Shown here piece by piece: positions 1-7,299 of a DNA stretch of 64,000 bases (position 1 is the stretch's first letter; each line of letters opens with the position of its first letter). Source of the stretch: Bacillus marinisedimentorum (lineage in GTDB: Bacteria > Bacillota > Bacilli > Bacillales > Bacillaceae_O); contig NZ_LWBL02000023.1 of assembly GCF_001644195.2 (NCBI RefSeq), positions 1 to 64,000 on the forward strand, read 5' to 3'. Both the position numbers and the translations under genes were made by a program. The notes beneath the pieces were generated by a model. That model was not told the DNA's origin, did no database searches, and was given only the letters and a program-made list of their open reading frames with translations.

Positions 1-20
1 AAAAACCCTTTGGGTTTTTC
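1..20 (-). terminator. Terminator of the leftmost rhodanese operon
   Basis: Read on the minus strand this is AAACCC followed by GGGTTT with a short loop and ending in five T, directly after the stop of the lipoprotein gene. The stem is short, so termination efficiency is uncertain. Confidence 0.5.
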
Positions 21-25
21 TCTTC

Positions 26-400
26 TTAAAACTTAACGTCGCCAGTCCACTGGCTCATGCCGCCGTTCATGTTATGAATATTTGTAAATCCGTTTTCTGC
101 CAGGATTTCACTTGCCTGGGCCGAACGGTTGCCGCTCCGGCAAACAACTACATACTTCCCTTCCTTGTCAAGCTCGCCAAGGCGCCCTTCAAGCTCCTGC
201 AGCGGAATAAGCATGGCACCCGGGATGTGACCCTCTGCAAACTCCTGCGATGTCCTGACATCCAGAACCTGTACGTCTTCTTCCTGAATGAGGGCTTGCG
301 CTTTTTCCGGACTCACATCCTGATATGTTGCTCCGCTTCCGCATGCCCCCAATACAGCCAATAACAGTAAAACCAGAATCCCCATTCCAGCTTTTTTCAT
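26..400 (-). CDS. Rhodanese-domain lipoprotein
   Basis: A single-domain rhodanese (sulfurtransferase) predicted to sit on the outer face of the membrane. Residues 1-20 form a lipoprotein signal ending in a lipobox (VLGAC, Cys20), so it should be diacylated and anchored. The rhodanese domain fills residues 28-124: it has the LDVR motif and the active-site loop CRSGNRS with its catalytic Cys, and ends in GGMSQW. It is the last gene of a minus-strand run of sulfur-transfer genes, 23 bases after a methyltransferase. It could detoxify or relay extracytoplasmic sulfane sulfur. Substrate is inferred only from the neighbours. Confidence 0.85.
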   Translation of the reverse strand: MKKAGMGILVLLLLAVLGACGSGATYQDVSPEKAQALIQEEDVQVLDVRTSQEFAEGHIPGAMLIPLQELEGRLGELDKEGKYVVVCRSGNRSAQASEILAENGFTNIHNMNGGMSQWTGDVKF

Positions 401-423
401 AGTTCTTCTCTCCCCGAATAAGA

Positions 424-996
424 TTATTGCGGCGTTGCACCTACCACATAATTAGAAGGGTTAGGGAACGTCACTTTTTCAATTACATACCCATTCTCCG
501 TTAAAATGTCTTTAAGCTCTTCCGAAGGAATGCGGTGATGCAGCGGAGGGCCTGCTTCTTCATCAAGGGCCTCCCATTCAACAGCAATCAGTTTTCCGCC
601 GGGTTTTAAAATCCGATTGATTTCAGCAAGCGTACGGTTAAGATCGGGTACTTCATGCAGAACAAAGGAAATGACGACTTTATCAACAGATTGATCCTCA
701 AGCTTGATATGATCCAAATCGCTTTCGATATAATGAATCTTATCAATGCCCTGGCTCTCTGCCCTTTCCTTCAGCATCTCAAGCATCATTGGCTCAATAT
801 CAAGGGCATATACATCCGACCCTGTTCTTTCAGCTAGCGGAAGTGTGAAGAACCCGTTGCCTGCACCCAAATCTGCTGTTTTATCACCCGCTCCGACGTG
901 AAAATCATCAAAAATCTGCTGGGGCGGAAGCCTGTCATATCGTTCATTGCTGACTAGTTTATTTGCTTTTTCGGGGTTAAAGCGATGTCCTGCCAC
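424..996 (-). CDS. Class I SAM-dependent methyltransferase
   Basis: About 190 residues with a Rossmann methyltransferase fold: motif I is ADLGAGNGFFT near residue 43, followed by an acidic ALDIEP strand and the SFVLHEVPD and LKPGGK motifs of small UbiE/methyltransferase-11-type enzymes. I chose the GTG at 996 because an AGGAG lies nine bases upstream; the in-frame TTG codons at 1005 and 1002 are too close to it. The gene overlaps the end of the upstream rhodanese-like gene by 43 bases, so the two are probably translationally coupled. The methyl acceptor is unknown. Its place among sulfur-carrier genes makes a sulfur or metalloid substrate possible, but nothing in the protein proves it. Confidence 0.8.
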   Translation of the reverse strand: MAGHRFNPEKANKLVSNERYDRLPPQQIFDDFHVGAGDKTADLGAGNGFFTLPLAERTGSDVYALDIEPMMLEMLKERAESQGIDKIHYIESDLDHIKLEDQSVDKVVISFVLHEVPDLNRTLAEINRILKPGGKLIAVEWEALDEEAGPPLHHRIPSEELKDILTENGYVIEKVTFPNPSNYVVGATPQ

Positions 997-1460
997 TGGC
1001 AACAACTCCTCTTTTTATCAGTTTTAGGCATCCCTTTAAAATGAACGCCGGCCACATTGAACTTGCGGAGGCGCAAAAACCGGGTTGCCATATTAGCAAG
1101 TATAAATGAATCAGCGATCAGCACAACCCGCTTATTCGGAATGTCACTGCTGTACCTTTTCAAGTAGGCAAGCGGAATATTCAAGCTTCCTTCGACCGGA
1201 TCTGCTGATGACTCCTGGAAATCCCTCACATCAAGCAATACCATGTTTTCATCCCGGTTGCAGGATTCAAGCCCGTCCAGGCAAGGGGTCCCTTTGACCG
1301 GTATATAACGTTTATATAAAGCTGTACCTGCAAAAATGCCGAATACGGTAAGAAGAATCGACAATGATGTTCCCTCCAATAGAATATCCGGAGCCTCTAA
1401 AATATACTCCCGGATGTAATCAACGACTCTTATCCTACATGAGACAAAGATGAAATTCAA
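954..1460 (-). CDS. Membrane-anchored rhodanese-like protein, active-site Cys lost
   Basis: A predicted N-terminal membrane segment (about residues 31-48) precedes a cytoplasmic rhodanese-like domain with the LDVRDF and GSLNIPL motifs. The usual active-site loop is replaced by a stretch reading VVLIADS, so it lacks the catalytic cysteine and should bind or scaffold rather than transfer sulfur. The start is uncertain: TTG at 1460 has no clear ribosome site, and a start slightly downstream is possible. It overlaps the following methyltransferase gene. It follows a tusA gene on the same strand and probably belongs to the same transcript. Confidence 0.7.
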   Translation of the reverse strand: MNFIFVSCRIRVVDYIREYILEAPDILLEGTSLSILLTVFGIFAGTALYKRYIPVKGTPCLDGLESCNRDENMVLLDVRDFQESSADPVEGSLNIPLAYLKRYSSDIPNKRVVLIADSFILANMATRFLRLRKFNVAGVHFKGMPKTDKKRSCCQWQDIALTPKKQIN

Positions 1461-1543
1461 TTACGATTCATGAACAATTCGCGAACACTTTTCAGGTGTT
1501 CCGTATATTCGGCATTTTTCCAGATGTCTCTTTATATGGGCTG

Positions 1544-1771
1544 TTACCCTTTTTTGATCCAGAAAGTCAGTATGCCGTCTTCATCTTTCATCTCAAGCAT
1601 TTCATGTCCTGACGATTTTGACCAGGCCGTCAAATCATTTGTGGCCCCTTTGTCAGTTGCCTGAATCTCAAGAATATCACCTTGTTGAAGTTTATCCATG
1701 GCTTTTTTCGTCTTCACGATTGGCATTGGGCAGGCAAGGCCCTTTGCATCAACTATATTTACTGTTTCCAT
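1544..1771 (-). CDS. TusA-family sulfur carrier protein
   Basis: A 75-residue TusA (SirA-like) protein. Its GLACPMPIVKTKK signature carries the Cys that takes the persulfide. The ATG at 1771 is preceded by AAAGGGAG with nine-base spacing; the longer in-frame reading upstream has no ribosome site. It lies downstream of the dsrE-like gene and is nearly identical in its core to the second TusA at 3745-3972, so the two are likely a duplication. It should accept sulfane sulfur from the rhodanese or DsrE proteins. It resembles YrkI of Bacillus subtilis. Confidence 0.9.
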   Translation of the reverse strand: METVNIVDAKGLACPMPIVKTKKAMDKLQQGDILEIQATDKGATNDLTAWSKSSGHEMLEMKDEDGILTFWIKKG

Positions 1772-1810
1772 TGATTTATCTCCCTTTCCTTTTAGGCTCT
1801 GTTTATGCAG

Positions 1811-1853
1811 CAGGTTGATTTTCGCTCCCTCAATATCGTTACAAATCAACCTG
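1811..1853 (-). promoter_or_regulatory. 11-bp inverted repeat upstream of tusA
   Basis: The arms CAGGTTGATTT (1811-1821) and AAATCAACCTG (1843-1853) are perfect complements around a 21-base loop, 40 bases before the tusA start. It could be a leader hairpin, an mRNA-processing site, or a regulator site. A weaker GC-rich hairpin follows at about 1886-1902. Function is not known. Confidence 0.35.
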
Positions 1854-1938
1854 AGTTCTACCACAGCCTTCATTTTAAAACTGGAAAGGACCGGAATATC
1901 CGGCCCCTTGAAGTAAAAAACTAGAACATATAGGTTAA

Positions 1939-2334
1939 TTAGAATGTAAGTGTTACATCAGCACCCTGTGCAAAGTCGAGGAAAGTTACCGCTCCGCCGA
2001 CATCAATTCCGTCAACAAAGTGTTCTTTTTCAAGGCTCATGACATCCATTGTCATTTGGCATGCAACAAACTTAACACCCATGTCCTTTGCCATTTCCAC
2101 AAGATCTGGAATTGGAGGTACGTTTGCATTTTTGAAGCCTTCCTGGAAATGTTCTTTTCCTTCCGGCATCGGAAGCTGCTTATGGCCTTCTTTGTGTATC
2201 AAGTTCAGTCCTTCAAACGTGAAGAAGATTTGTACTTCTGCATCTGTTGCTGCTGCTGCTGTTGCGATGTTGAATACCTTGTAAGCGTCGAACATTCCAC
2301 CGTTTGCTGCGATAATCGCGATTTTTTTACTCAT
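1939..2334 (-). CDS. DsrE/DsrF-like sulfur-relay protein
   Basis: A 131-residue DsrE-fold protein with the start KKIAIIAANGGMFDAYKVFNIA and a conserved Cys in FVACQMTMDVM, the position used for sulfur relay in DsrE-like proteins. The ATG at 2334 has an AGGGGGA site eight bases upstream. It lies between the TusA-rhodanese fusion and a tusA gene, matching the order of the B. subtilis yrkE-yrkF region. It probably hands sulfane sulfur to TusA in the cytoplasm. Confidence 0.85.
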   Translation of the reverse strand: MSKKIAIIAANGGMFDAYKVFNIATAAAATDAEVQIFFTFEGLNLIHKEGHKQLPMPEGKEHFQEGFKNANVPPIPDLVEMAKDMGVKFVACQMTMDVMSLEKEHFVDGIDVGGAVTFLDFAQGADVTLTF

Positions 2335-2393
2335 TTGCAAATTCCCCCTATATAATATTAATTTGTTATTGCCGACTTCTTAAATATTGCCGT

Positions 2394-2963
2394 TTATTCT
2401 TCTTCCTCGGAAGGGCCATTCCACTCGCTCATACCCGGAACGACATTTACGACATTTTTAAACCCTTTTTCAGATAGAAGTTTTGATGCCATGTCACTGC
2501 GGTTGCCGGTGCGGCACACAACATAAAGGTCTGAATCCTTATCAAGCTCATCAATGCGGTTTTCCAGTTCACCCATCGGAATGGACTTCGCGCCCGGGAT
2601 ATGCTTGAATGCATACTCTGCAGATTCACGTACATCAAGAACCGTAATATCCTCATTATTGAGCTTGCTCTGCAGCCCTTCGTTATCGATCGTATGAGGA
2701 TATGGCTCCGCTTCCTTAGCTTCTTCATCACTTGCTTTGCGGAGATAGTGCTTCAGCACGTCGCCTTCTTCGCGGGTGCCGATATATTCATGCCCTGTTC
2801 CTTTGGCCCAGCCCTGGATATCAGCCAGTGAACCCCTGTCGGTTGCCTGAAGTTCAAGGACCTGGCCAGGACCAATTTCGTTCATGCCTTTTTTCGCCTT
2901 TACAATCGGCAGCGGGCAAGACAACCCTTTTGCATCAATTGTAAAATCTGATTTGATCGCCAT
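2394..2963 (-). CDS. TusA-rhodanese fusion sulfurtransferase
   Basis: A two-domain protein: an N-terminal TusA domain (residues 6-76) with GLSCPLPIVKAKK, and a C-terminal rhodanese domain (residues 90-185) with LDVRES and the active-site loop CRTGNRS. The fusion lets sulfur pass from the rhodanese Cys to the TusA Cys within one molecule. It matches YrkF of B. subtilis and is related to CstA of staphylococci. It is the first gene of the second sulfur operon, just below a strong promoter that overlaps a CstR-like operator. Confidence 0.92.
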   Translation of the reverse strand: MAIKSDFTIDAKGLSCPLPIVKAKKGMNEIGPGQVLELQATDRGSLADIQGWAKGTGHEYIGTREEGDVLKHYLRKASDEEAKEAEPYPHTIDNEGLQSKLNNEDITVLDVRESAEYAFKHIPGAKSIPMGELENRIDELDKDSDLYVVCRTGNRSDMASKLLSEKGFKNVVNVVPGMSEWNGPSEEEE

Positions 2964-3002
2964 TTTTTATATCCCCCTTTGTTCCAATTTTAACTTCCCA
3001 CT

Positions 3003-3046
3003 ATTACCCCTACAGGTATAGTATTAAACTTATGATCCATTGTCAA
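3003..3046 (-). promoter_or_regulatory. Promoter and CsoR/CstR-like operator of the tusA-rhodanese operon
   Basis: On the minus strand: -35 TTGACA (3041-3046), a 17-base spacer, and -10 TACTAT (3018-3023). Overlapping the -10 and running into the start site is TACCCCTACAGGTA (3005-3018), an imperfect TACCC-n4-GGGTA palindrome like the operators of persulfide- or copper-sensing CsoR/CstR repressors. The same layout occurs in front of the second operon at 5648-5691. No csoR/cstR gene is in the window. Confidence 0.75.
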
Positions 3047-3080
3047 TAGCATACTGTGCGTTTGGGCGTTTCGAACTTAT

Positions 3081-3647
3081 TTATACATCATGCCAGATAA
3101 ACATTTTTCCTGTTTCCCTGGTCACAATATCGACACCAAGCTGGGCACCCTGTCCGGCTGCAATGACCGATTGGCTTGAGAGTCCTGTCAACAGCCCGGC
3201 AATATATAGGTTTTCCCGTGATGTCACGCCATCAAACCCGACGCCTTCCACCTGCTTAATTTTTCCACTTGGGACTTTTTCATTCACGATTAGTGAAAGT
3301 CCCAGGTTCTCAAGAAGATCTGTTTTAATGTTGGTTGCAACAATGACATATTTTGCTGACATCGTGCCGGTTTCTGTTTCAACACTGAAGCCGCCTTCCT
3401 GGGGCTCAATATTTTTCACCTCGTTCACCTGCACTTCAGCACCGAAGGATTCTGCCTGCTTCCGCATGTTTTCGAGTAATTGTTCGCCGGAGGTTTCTAG
3501 TACGCCTGGATAGTTCCGCAGCGTTCCGACCCTTTTGATCTGGGACGTCTCCGTATCGAGTACAACGGTGTCCAACTTCCCGTAAGCTGTATAAACAGCT
3601 GCAGACAGTCCGGAAATCCCGCCTCCGATAATCAGTACATCATGCAC
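3081..3647 (-). CDS. One-domain FAD-dependent oxidoreductase
   Basis: A 188-residue flavoprotein resembling half of thioredoxin reductase. The FAD-binding GGGISGLSAA motif is at the N-terminus, and a C-terminal LYIAGLLTG...VIAAGQGA segment closes the FAD site. The whole NAD(P)H-binding insertion and the redox CxxC of thioredoxin reductases are absent (family members are about 310 residues). It may take electrons from a partner or from a thiol or persulfide. It is the last gene of the first sulfur operon. The ribosome site AGGAGG precedes the ATG. Confidence 0.75.
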   Translation of the reverse strand: MHDVLIIGGGISGLSAAVYTAYGKLDTVVLDTETSQIKRVGTLRNYPGVLETSGEQLLENMRKQAESFGAEVQVNEVKNIEPQEGGFSVETETGTMSAKYVIVATNIKTDLLENLGLSLIVNEKVPSGKIKQVEGVGFDGVTSRENLYIAGLLTGLSSQSVIAAGQGAQLGVDIVTRETGKMFIWHDV

Positions 3648-3662
3648 GGTAACTCCTCCTAA

Positions 3663-3744
3663 ACTGTATCCGCATTTTCAGCCTGCTGCGGTTTCCCGCG
3701 GCATAGCGGAAACCGGGGACCCCGTGGATGCCCCGGTTCCTCCG
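3663..3744 (-). other. Two adjoining GC-rich hairpins between tusA and the FAD gene
   Basis: Read on the minus strand, AACCGGGG pairs with CCCCGGTT, and the overlapping GGTTTCCGC pairs with GCGGGAAACC. The two stems share the GGTT bases, so they compete at their junction. No T-run follows. This may be a processing or attenuation site that sets the ratio of the FAD protein to TusA. Confidence 0.35.
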
Positions 3745-3972
3745 TTACGCCTTTTTGATATAGAAATACAGGACGCCGTCTTTTTCAGTTTGCTCAATCA
3801 ATTCGTGCCCTTTTGACTTGGACCAGGCAGTCAGGTCATTCACTGCACCTTTATCAGTTGCCTGAACTTCAAGGACTTGACCTGATTCAAGATCATCCAT
3901 GCCTTTTTTTGTCTTTACAATCGGCATTGGGCATGCCAGGTTTTTTGCGTCAACTACTTTATTCGCTTCCAT
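3745..3972 (-). CDS. TusA-family sulfur carrier protein (second copy)
   Basis: A 75-residue TusA protein with NLACPMPIVKTKKGMDDL and the persulfide-carrying Cys. The ATG at 3972 follows a GGGGGTAAC ribosome site. It lies 37 bases downstream of the rhodanese-metallo-beta-lactamase gene and matches YrkI next to YrkH in B. subtilis. It differs from the copy at 1544-1771 at scattered positions outside the signature. It probably supplies or receives sulfur for the persulfide dioxygenase-like enzyme. Confidence 0.9.
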   Translation of the reverse strand: MEANKVVDAKNLACPMPIVKTKKGMDDLESGQVLEVQATDKGAVNDLTAWSKSKGHELIEQTEKDGVLYFYIKKA

Positions 3973-4009
3973 TATTGTTACCCCCTGATTTTGATTTATT
4001 ATTAATAAA

Positions 4010-5146
4010 TTATCCGTGAACGGCACAGCGGTTTGGACCAATTTCCATTTCGCGCTGTTTTTCACCGTCAGGATCAATTTTACCCATGTTTGTTTCCCGG
4101 ATTTCTTTATACGCGTTTGGCTGCGGCGGGAGATTTTCAGTTACCAGCTTGCGGAATTCACCTTCGTCTTCCACTTGCAGCCCTGCATTCTTTTCATAAA
4201 GGTCGCCAAGGCGTGCCATTACTTCGCCGTTTTCACCAAGTTCTGTGTGGTGTGCAAAGTGTGCCGGCAGCACCATCAATTCATCTGACAGGTTTTTATA
4301 ACGGCTGTAAAGGGTGTCACGCAGGTCGCCGACCCAATCTTCCGCCAGACCGGCAAGGTCAGGACGCCCGATGGACTCAACAAACAGAATGTCCCCTGTC
4401 AGCAAGTACTTGTCGTCTATGATGAAAGAAGTGCTTCCAATTGTATGGCCGGGTGAGTAAAGCGGTTGGACGCTGATTGTGGATGAACCGACTTTCAACT
4501 CACGGCCTTCTTCAAGCGGCTCATAGTCAAATGTAACTTCCTCCGCATCTTTCGGCGGCAGCCAGTAAGTCGCACCCGTTTCTTCACCGAGCTTGCGCCC
4601 GCCGGAAATATGATCGGCGTGCAAGTGCGTGTCAAGGACGTTGGTCAGTTTAAGGTCTTTCTCTTTCAGAAATTCAAGGTAGTTGTCGACTGTGCGGGCA
4701 GAATCAATAATGACCGCTTCTCCATCTGATGCAACCAGATAGGACAGGCACCCTTTACCTATGCGAACAAATTGATATAACTCACCGTTGCCTTTAAGGT
4801 CGGCAACTTTCACCGGATGGAGATATTCGCTCCAGCTTTTCATGCCGCCTTCAAGGTAGCTCACATTTTCAAATCCTTCTTCAACGAGCTGCTCTGCAAC
4901 GAATTTGGAAGAACCTTCTTTCGCGCAGACAACCAGGATATCTTTATCCTTCGGAAGGTCATCTTTTATCGGATCCAGGCCTTCGAGCAGTTCGAAGTAT
5001 GCCTTATTGATGACATCGATTCTTTCACCCTCAATTTTCCAGTCGTTGAATTCACTCTCATTCCGGACATCCAGAATGAATAACTCTTCTTTGTTAATTA
5101 CTTTTTCAGTCAATTCTTTAGCTGTCATCATTTTCAATTCAGCCAT
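4010..5146 (-). CDS. Rhodanese / metallo-beta-lactamase fusion, persulfide dioxygenase-like
   Basis: The N-terminal rhodanese domain (residues 8-110) has LDVRNESEF and an active-site loop CAKEGSS. It is followed by a metallo-beta-lactamase domain (about 120-330) with the metal ligands [11 protein letters not shown], the SPGHTIGS His, LTGDILF Asp, and PAHFAHH. This architecture matches YrkH of B. subtilis and the CstB/ETHE1 family, which oxidises persulfides to sulfite using non-haem iron. The C-terminal tail of about 45 residues ends in NRCAVHG with a conserved-looking Cys. It follows a rhodanese gene and precedes a tusA gene in one operon. Confidence 0.9.
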   Translation of the reverse strand: MAELKMMTAKELTEKVINKEELFILDVRNESEFNDWKIEGERIDVINKAYFELLEGLDPIKDDLPKDKDILVVCAKEGSSKFVAEQLVEEGFENVSYLEGGMKSWSEYLHPVKVADLKGNGELYQFVRIGKGCLSYLVASDGEAVIIDSARTVDNYLEFLKEKDLKLTNVLDTHLHADHISGGRKLGEETGATYWLPPKDAEEVTFDYEPLEEGRELKVGSSTISVQPLYSPGHTIGSTSFIIDDKYLLTGDILFVESIGRPDLAGLAEDWVGDLRDTLYSRYKNLSDELMVLPAHFAHHTELGENGEVMARLGDLYEKNAGLQVEDEGEFRKLVTENLPPQPNAYKEIRETNMGKIDPDGEKQREMEIGPNRCAVHG

Positions 5147-5239
5147 GATTTCGACCTCCTAAGCTCTATTTGGAATAATTTCCATAACCTCTCCCTGGAT
5201 AATCAAGCTTTTATGCTTGCACTCTACATTCGTAAACTG

Positions 5240-5545
5240 TTACTTTACCTTCCCTGTCCAGTTCATCATGCCGCCAACCATATTGATGCAAGTGAAGCCC
5301 TGGCTGTTCAAGTATTCAGTTGCCATGCCGCTCCGGTTGCCTGAACGGCAAACCATGATATATTCCTTGCCTTTTTCCAGCTCATTTGCACGCTCCTGGA
5401 TTTCACCGAGCGGGATGTGCTTTGCACCCGGAATCATTCCTTCTGCCACTTCTTCATGTTCACGGACGTCAATAACGTTCATTTTTTCGCCCTTTTCGAG
5501 TTTTTCTTTCACTTCATCTGGTGTCATAACCGTTTTGACTGACAT
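5240..5545 (-). CDS. Single-domain rhodanese sulfurtransferase
   Basis: A 101-residue cytoplasmic rhodanese with IDVREHEE and the catalytic loop CRSGNRSG, ending GGMMNWTGKVK. It is the promoter-proximal gene of the first sulfur operon. The ATG at 5545 follows AAAGGGGAA. It is close in type to small Bacillus rhodaneses such as YqhL and YtwF. It probably forms the entry point for sulfane sulfur into the pathway. Confidence 0.9.
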   Translation of the reverse strand: MSVKTVMTPDEVKEKLEKGEKMNVIDVREHEEVAEGMIPGAKHIPLGEIQERANELEKGKEYIMVCRSGNRSGMATEYLNSQGFTCINMVGGMMNWTGKVK

Positions 5546-5647
5546 TTGTAAATTTCCCCTTTCACATTTAATTATTTCAGGTCTTTATTTTAGTCTTCCA
5601 CATCAACTGTTTTTATTGCAAAACATTGGTATAAAATATTTACTACC

Positions 5648-5691
5648 ATTACCCCTATGGGTATATTACAAAATGAATATAAAAATGTCAA
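5648..5691 (-). promoter_or_regulatory. Promoter and CsoR/CstR-like operator of the rhodanese-MBL operon
   Basis: On the minus strand: -35 TTGACA (5686-5691), a 17-base spacer, and -10 TAATAT (5663-5668). A perfect palindrome TACCC-CTAT-GGGTA (5650-5663) abuts the -10. This is the same arrangement as at 3003-3046, and 15 of 17 bases of the operator are shared. A repressor bound here would block polymerase; persulfide sensing is inferred from the gene content. Confidence 0.78.
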
Positions 5692-5936
5692 CAGATGTTC
5701 ACATTTTTTTGTCTGTTTTTTGAAAACAGTTCCTCATCTATTTACAATATGCTTCTTAAATGTACCGTGTTTATCCCTTACCGTCCAGAATTATGCTTTT
5801 AACTGAGCTTTATGCACTCCTTTTTAAATGCTGCGATGTGAATCAAGTCTGTTTCTTCCTTCTTTATTCTTTTCCGCGAATGGATAAAAAGAAAACGTCT
5901 TTCCATAGGAAAAACGCTTCTTTATCACGTAATGGC
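5692..5936. other. Intergenic, no gene seen
   Basis: AT-rich spacer between the sulfur operon promoter and the end of the Spo0E-like gene. I see no ribosome-site-plus-frame combination that I would call a gene, and no convincing T-tailed hairpin. Confidence 0.5.
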
Positions 5937-6116
5937 TCATTTACCGTATGTTTGAAACTCGATGATTTTTTGATCAAGTTCTCTGCTGATAGCCAAAAAC
6001 TCAGGGCTGCTGAACATACTGTCATTCATATTGCCCATAATTTTATACATTTGCAGGCGTAATCTCTCGATTTCTTTCAAAAGTTCGTCTTTCCCGGTAA
6101 CAGTTGATTCAATCAA
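5937..6116 (-). CDS. Spo0E-family aspartyl-phosphate phosphatase
   Basis: A 59-residue protein starting at TTG 6116, nine bases after a strong AGGGAGG site. It is predicted to be an alpha-helical hairpin, with the family signature SRELDQKIIEFQ near residues 44-55; the Ser-x-x-Leu-Asp core is what contacts Spo0A~P in Spo0E-type phosphatases. The helix KDELLKEIERLRLQMY precedes it. Spo0E proteins remove phosphate from Spo0A and so delay sporulation. It stands alone 70 bases downstream of menC on the same strand. The TTG start and small size make it easy to miss. Confidence 0.88.
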   Translation of the reverse strand: MIESTVTGKDELLKEIERLRLQMYKIMGNMNDSMFSSPEFLAISRELDQKIIEFQTYGK

Positions 6117-6186
6117 CGTGTAAGTCCTCCCTGATGAAATACTTGAGCGGGCCCCTTCGGAAACCGGCCTGTTGTTTCGCAGCCCT

Positions 6187-7299
6187 TTATACTCCCGCCC
6201 GTAATACCTTTCGTTCTAATCGAAGCGTTTTGAGGTGTCGTTCGTCTATTATATATCCGATACCGCTATCTGCAGGCACATCAATCCAACCGTCGCTCAC
6301 CTTCACTTCGGGTAAAGTGATATCTTTGTGCCAATATCGTGATGAAGCGGAAATATCGCCGGGTACAGTGAAACCCGGCAATGCAGCAAGTGCAATATTG
6401 AACGCACGTGATACTCCGGTTTCAAGCATTCCTCCTACCCAAAGGGGTACTTCCTTATCAAGACATAACTGATGAATATCGAGCGCTTCCTGAAGGCCGC
6501 CGACCCTTCCGATTTTTACATTTATGATTCGGCAGCTATCCAGCGCAAGCGCCTGTCTAGCGTCTTCAAACGAAGCGATGCTTTCATCGAGGCATACCGG
6601 GGTTTGAAGATGCTTTTGCAAAAGGGCATGGCCGGCAAAATCACCCTGACCGAGCGGCTGTTCGATCATCAGCAAATTGTATTTATCAAGATTTTTCAAT
6701 TGTTCGACATGATCCAGCGTATAGGCGGAATTGGCATCTGCCATTAAGGGAAGATCCGGAAAATGGTTTCGGATTTCGCTTATGACCCGCTCGTCGGACT
6801 CAGGATAGATCTTTATTTTGATCCGCTGATATCCATCATTTAAAAAATGCTCTATTTCAGATTTCATCTTTTCGGGTGTATTTATTCCAACCACAGCCCC
6901 TGCCGGTATTTGTTTACGCGTGGCTCCGATGAAATCAGCAAGCGACACTTCAGCATTTTTGGCGGCCAGGTCCCAGACAGACATCTCAACGGCAGCCTTG
7001 GCCATCGGATTCCTTCGCACCTCCCTGAACCTCGCTTTCAGTTCGGACGGGTGGGAAATCTGTTTTCGAAATACGATAGGAATAAGGAAATCTTCCATTA
7101 TATGCAGGCATGTCCTGGTCGTTTCTTCCGTATACCACGGGGAAGAAAACGCAACACACTCCCCCCAGCCAGAAACACCTTTGTCGTCTATCGCCTCCAC
7201 AATAATGCTCTGGCGGAGTTCAACCGTACCAAAACTAGTAGTGAACGGCTTTTTCAGTTTATTTTCAATGACATGCAAAACAAACCGGTCAATGATCAT
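6187..7299 (-). CDS. menC: o-Succinylbenzoate synthase
   Basis: A 370-residue enolase-superfamily enzyme that dehydrates SHCHC to o-succinylbenzoate in menaquinone synthesis. The expected residues are present: the KIKIYP lysine near 163, metal ligands in MADANSAY, MIEQPL and CLDES, and a second lysine in NVKIGRVGG. The ATG at 7299 overlaps the menE stop in an ATGA arrangement, which fixes the start and suggests coupled translation. It is the last gene of the men run. Confidence 0.93.
   Translation of the reverse strand: MIIDRFVLHVIENKLKKPFTTSFGTVELRQSIIVEAIDDKGVSGWGECVAFSSPWYTEETTRTCLHIMEDFLIPIVFRKQISHPSELKARFREVRRNPMAKAAVEMSVWDLAAKNAEVSLADFIGATRKQIPAGAVVGINTPEKMKSEIEHFLNDGYQRIKIKIYPESDERVISEIRNHFPDLPLMADANSAYTLDHVEQLKNLDKYNLLMIEQPLGQGDFAGHALLQKHLQTPVCLDESIASFEDARQALALDSCRIINVKIGRVGGLQEALDIHQLCLDKEVPLWVGGMLETGVSRAFNIALAALPGFTVPGDISASSRYWHKDITLPEVKVSDGWIDVPADSGIGYIIDERHLKTLRLERKVLRAGV

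Noticed and set aside
1772-1873. N-terminal extension of the first TusA protein
   Set aside because: No ribosome site; TusA proteins are about 75 residues and the extension is read from the inverted-repeat region.
5805-5912. Minus-strand 35-codon reading starting MERRFLF
   Set aside because: There is an ATG but no ribosome site upstream; composition looks like AT-rich chance reading.
5760-6062. Plus-strand reading of 100 residues
   Set aside because: No ribosome site; it is antisense to the Spo0E-like gene, which has a strong site and a family motif.
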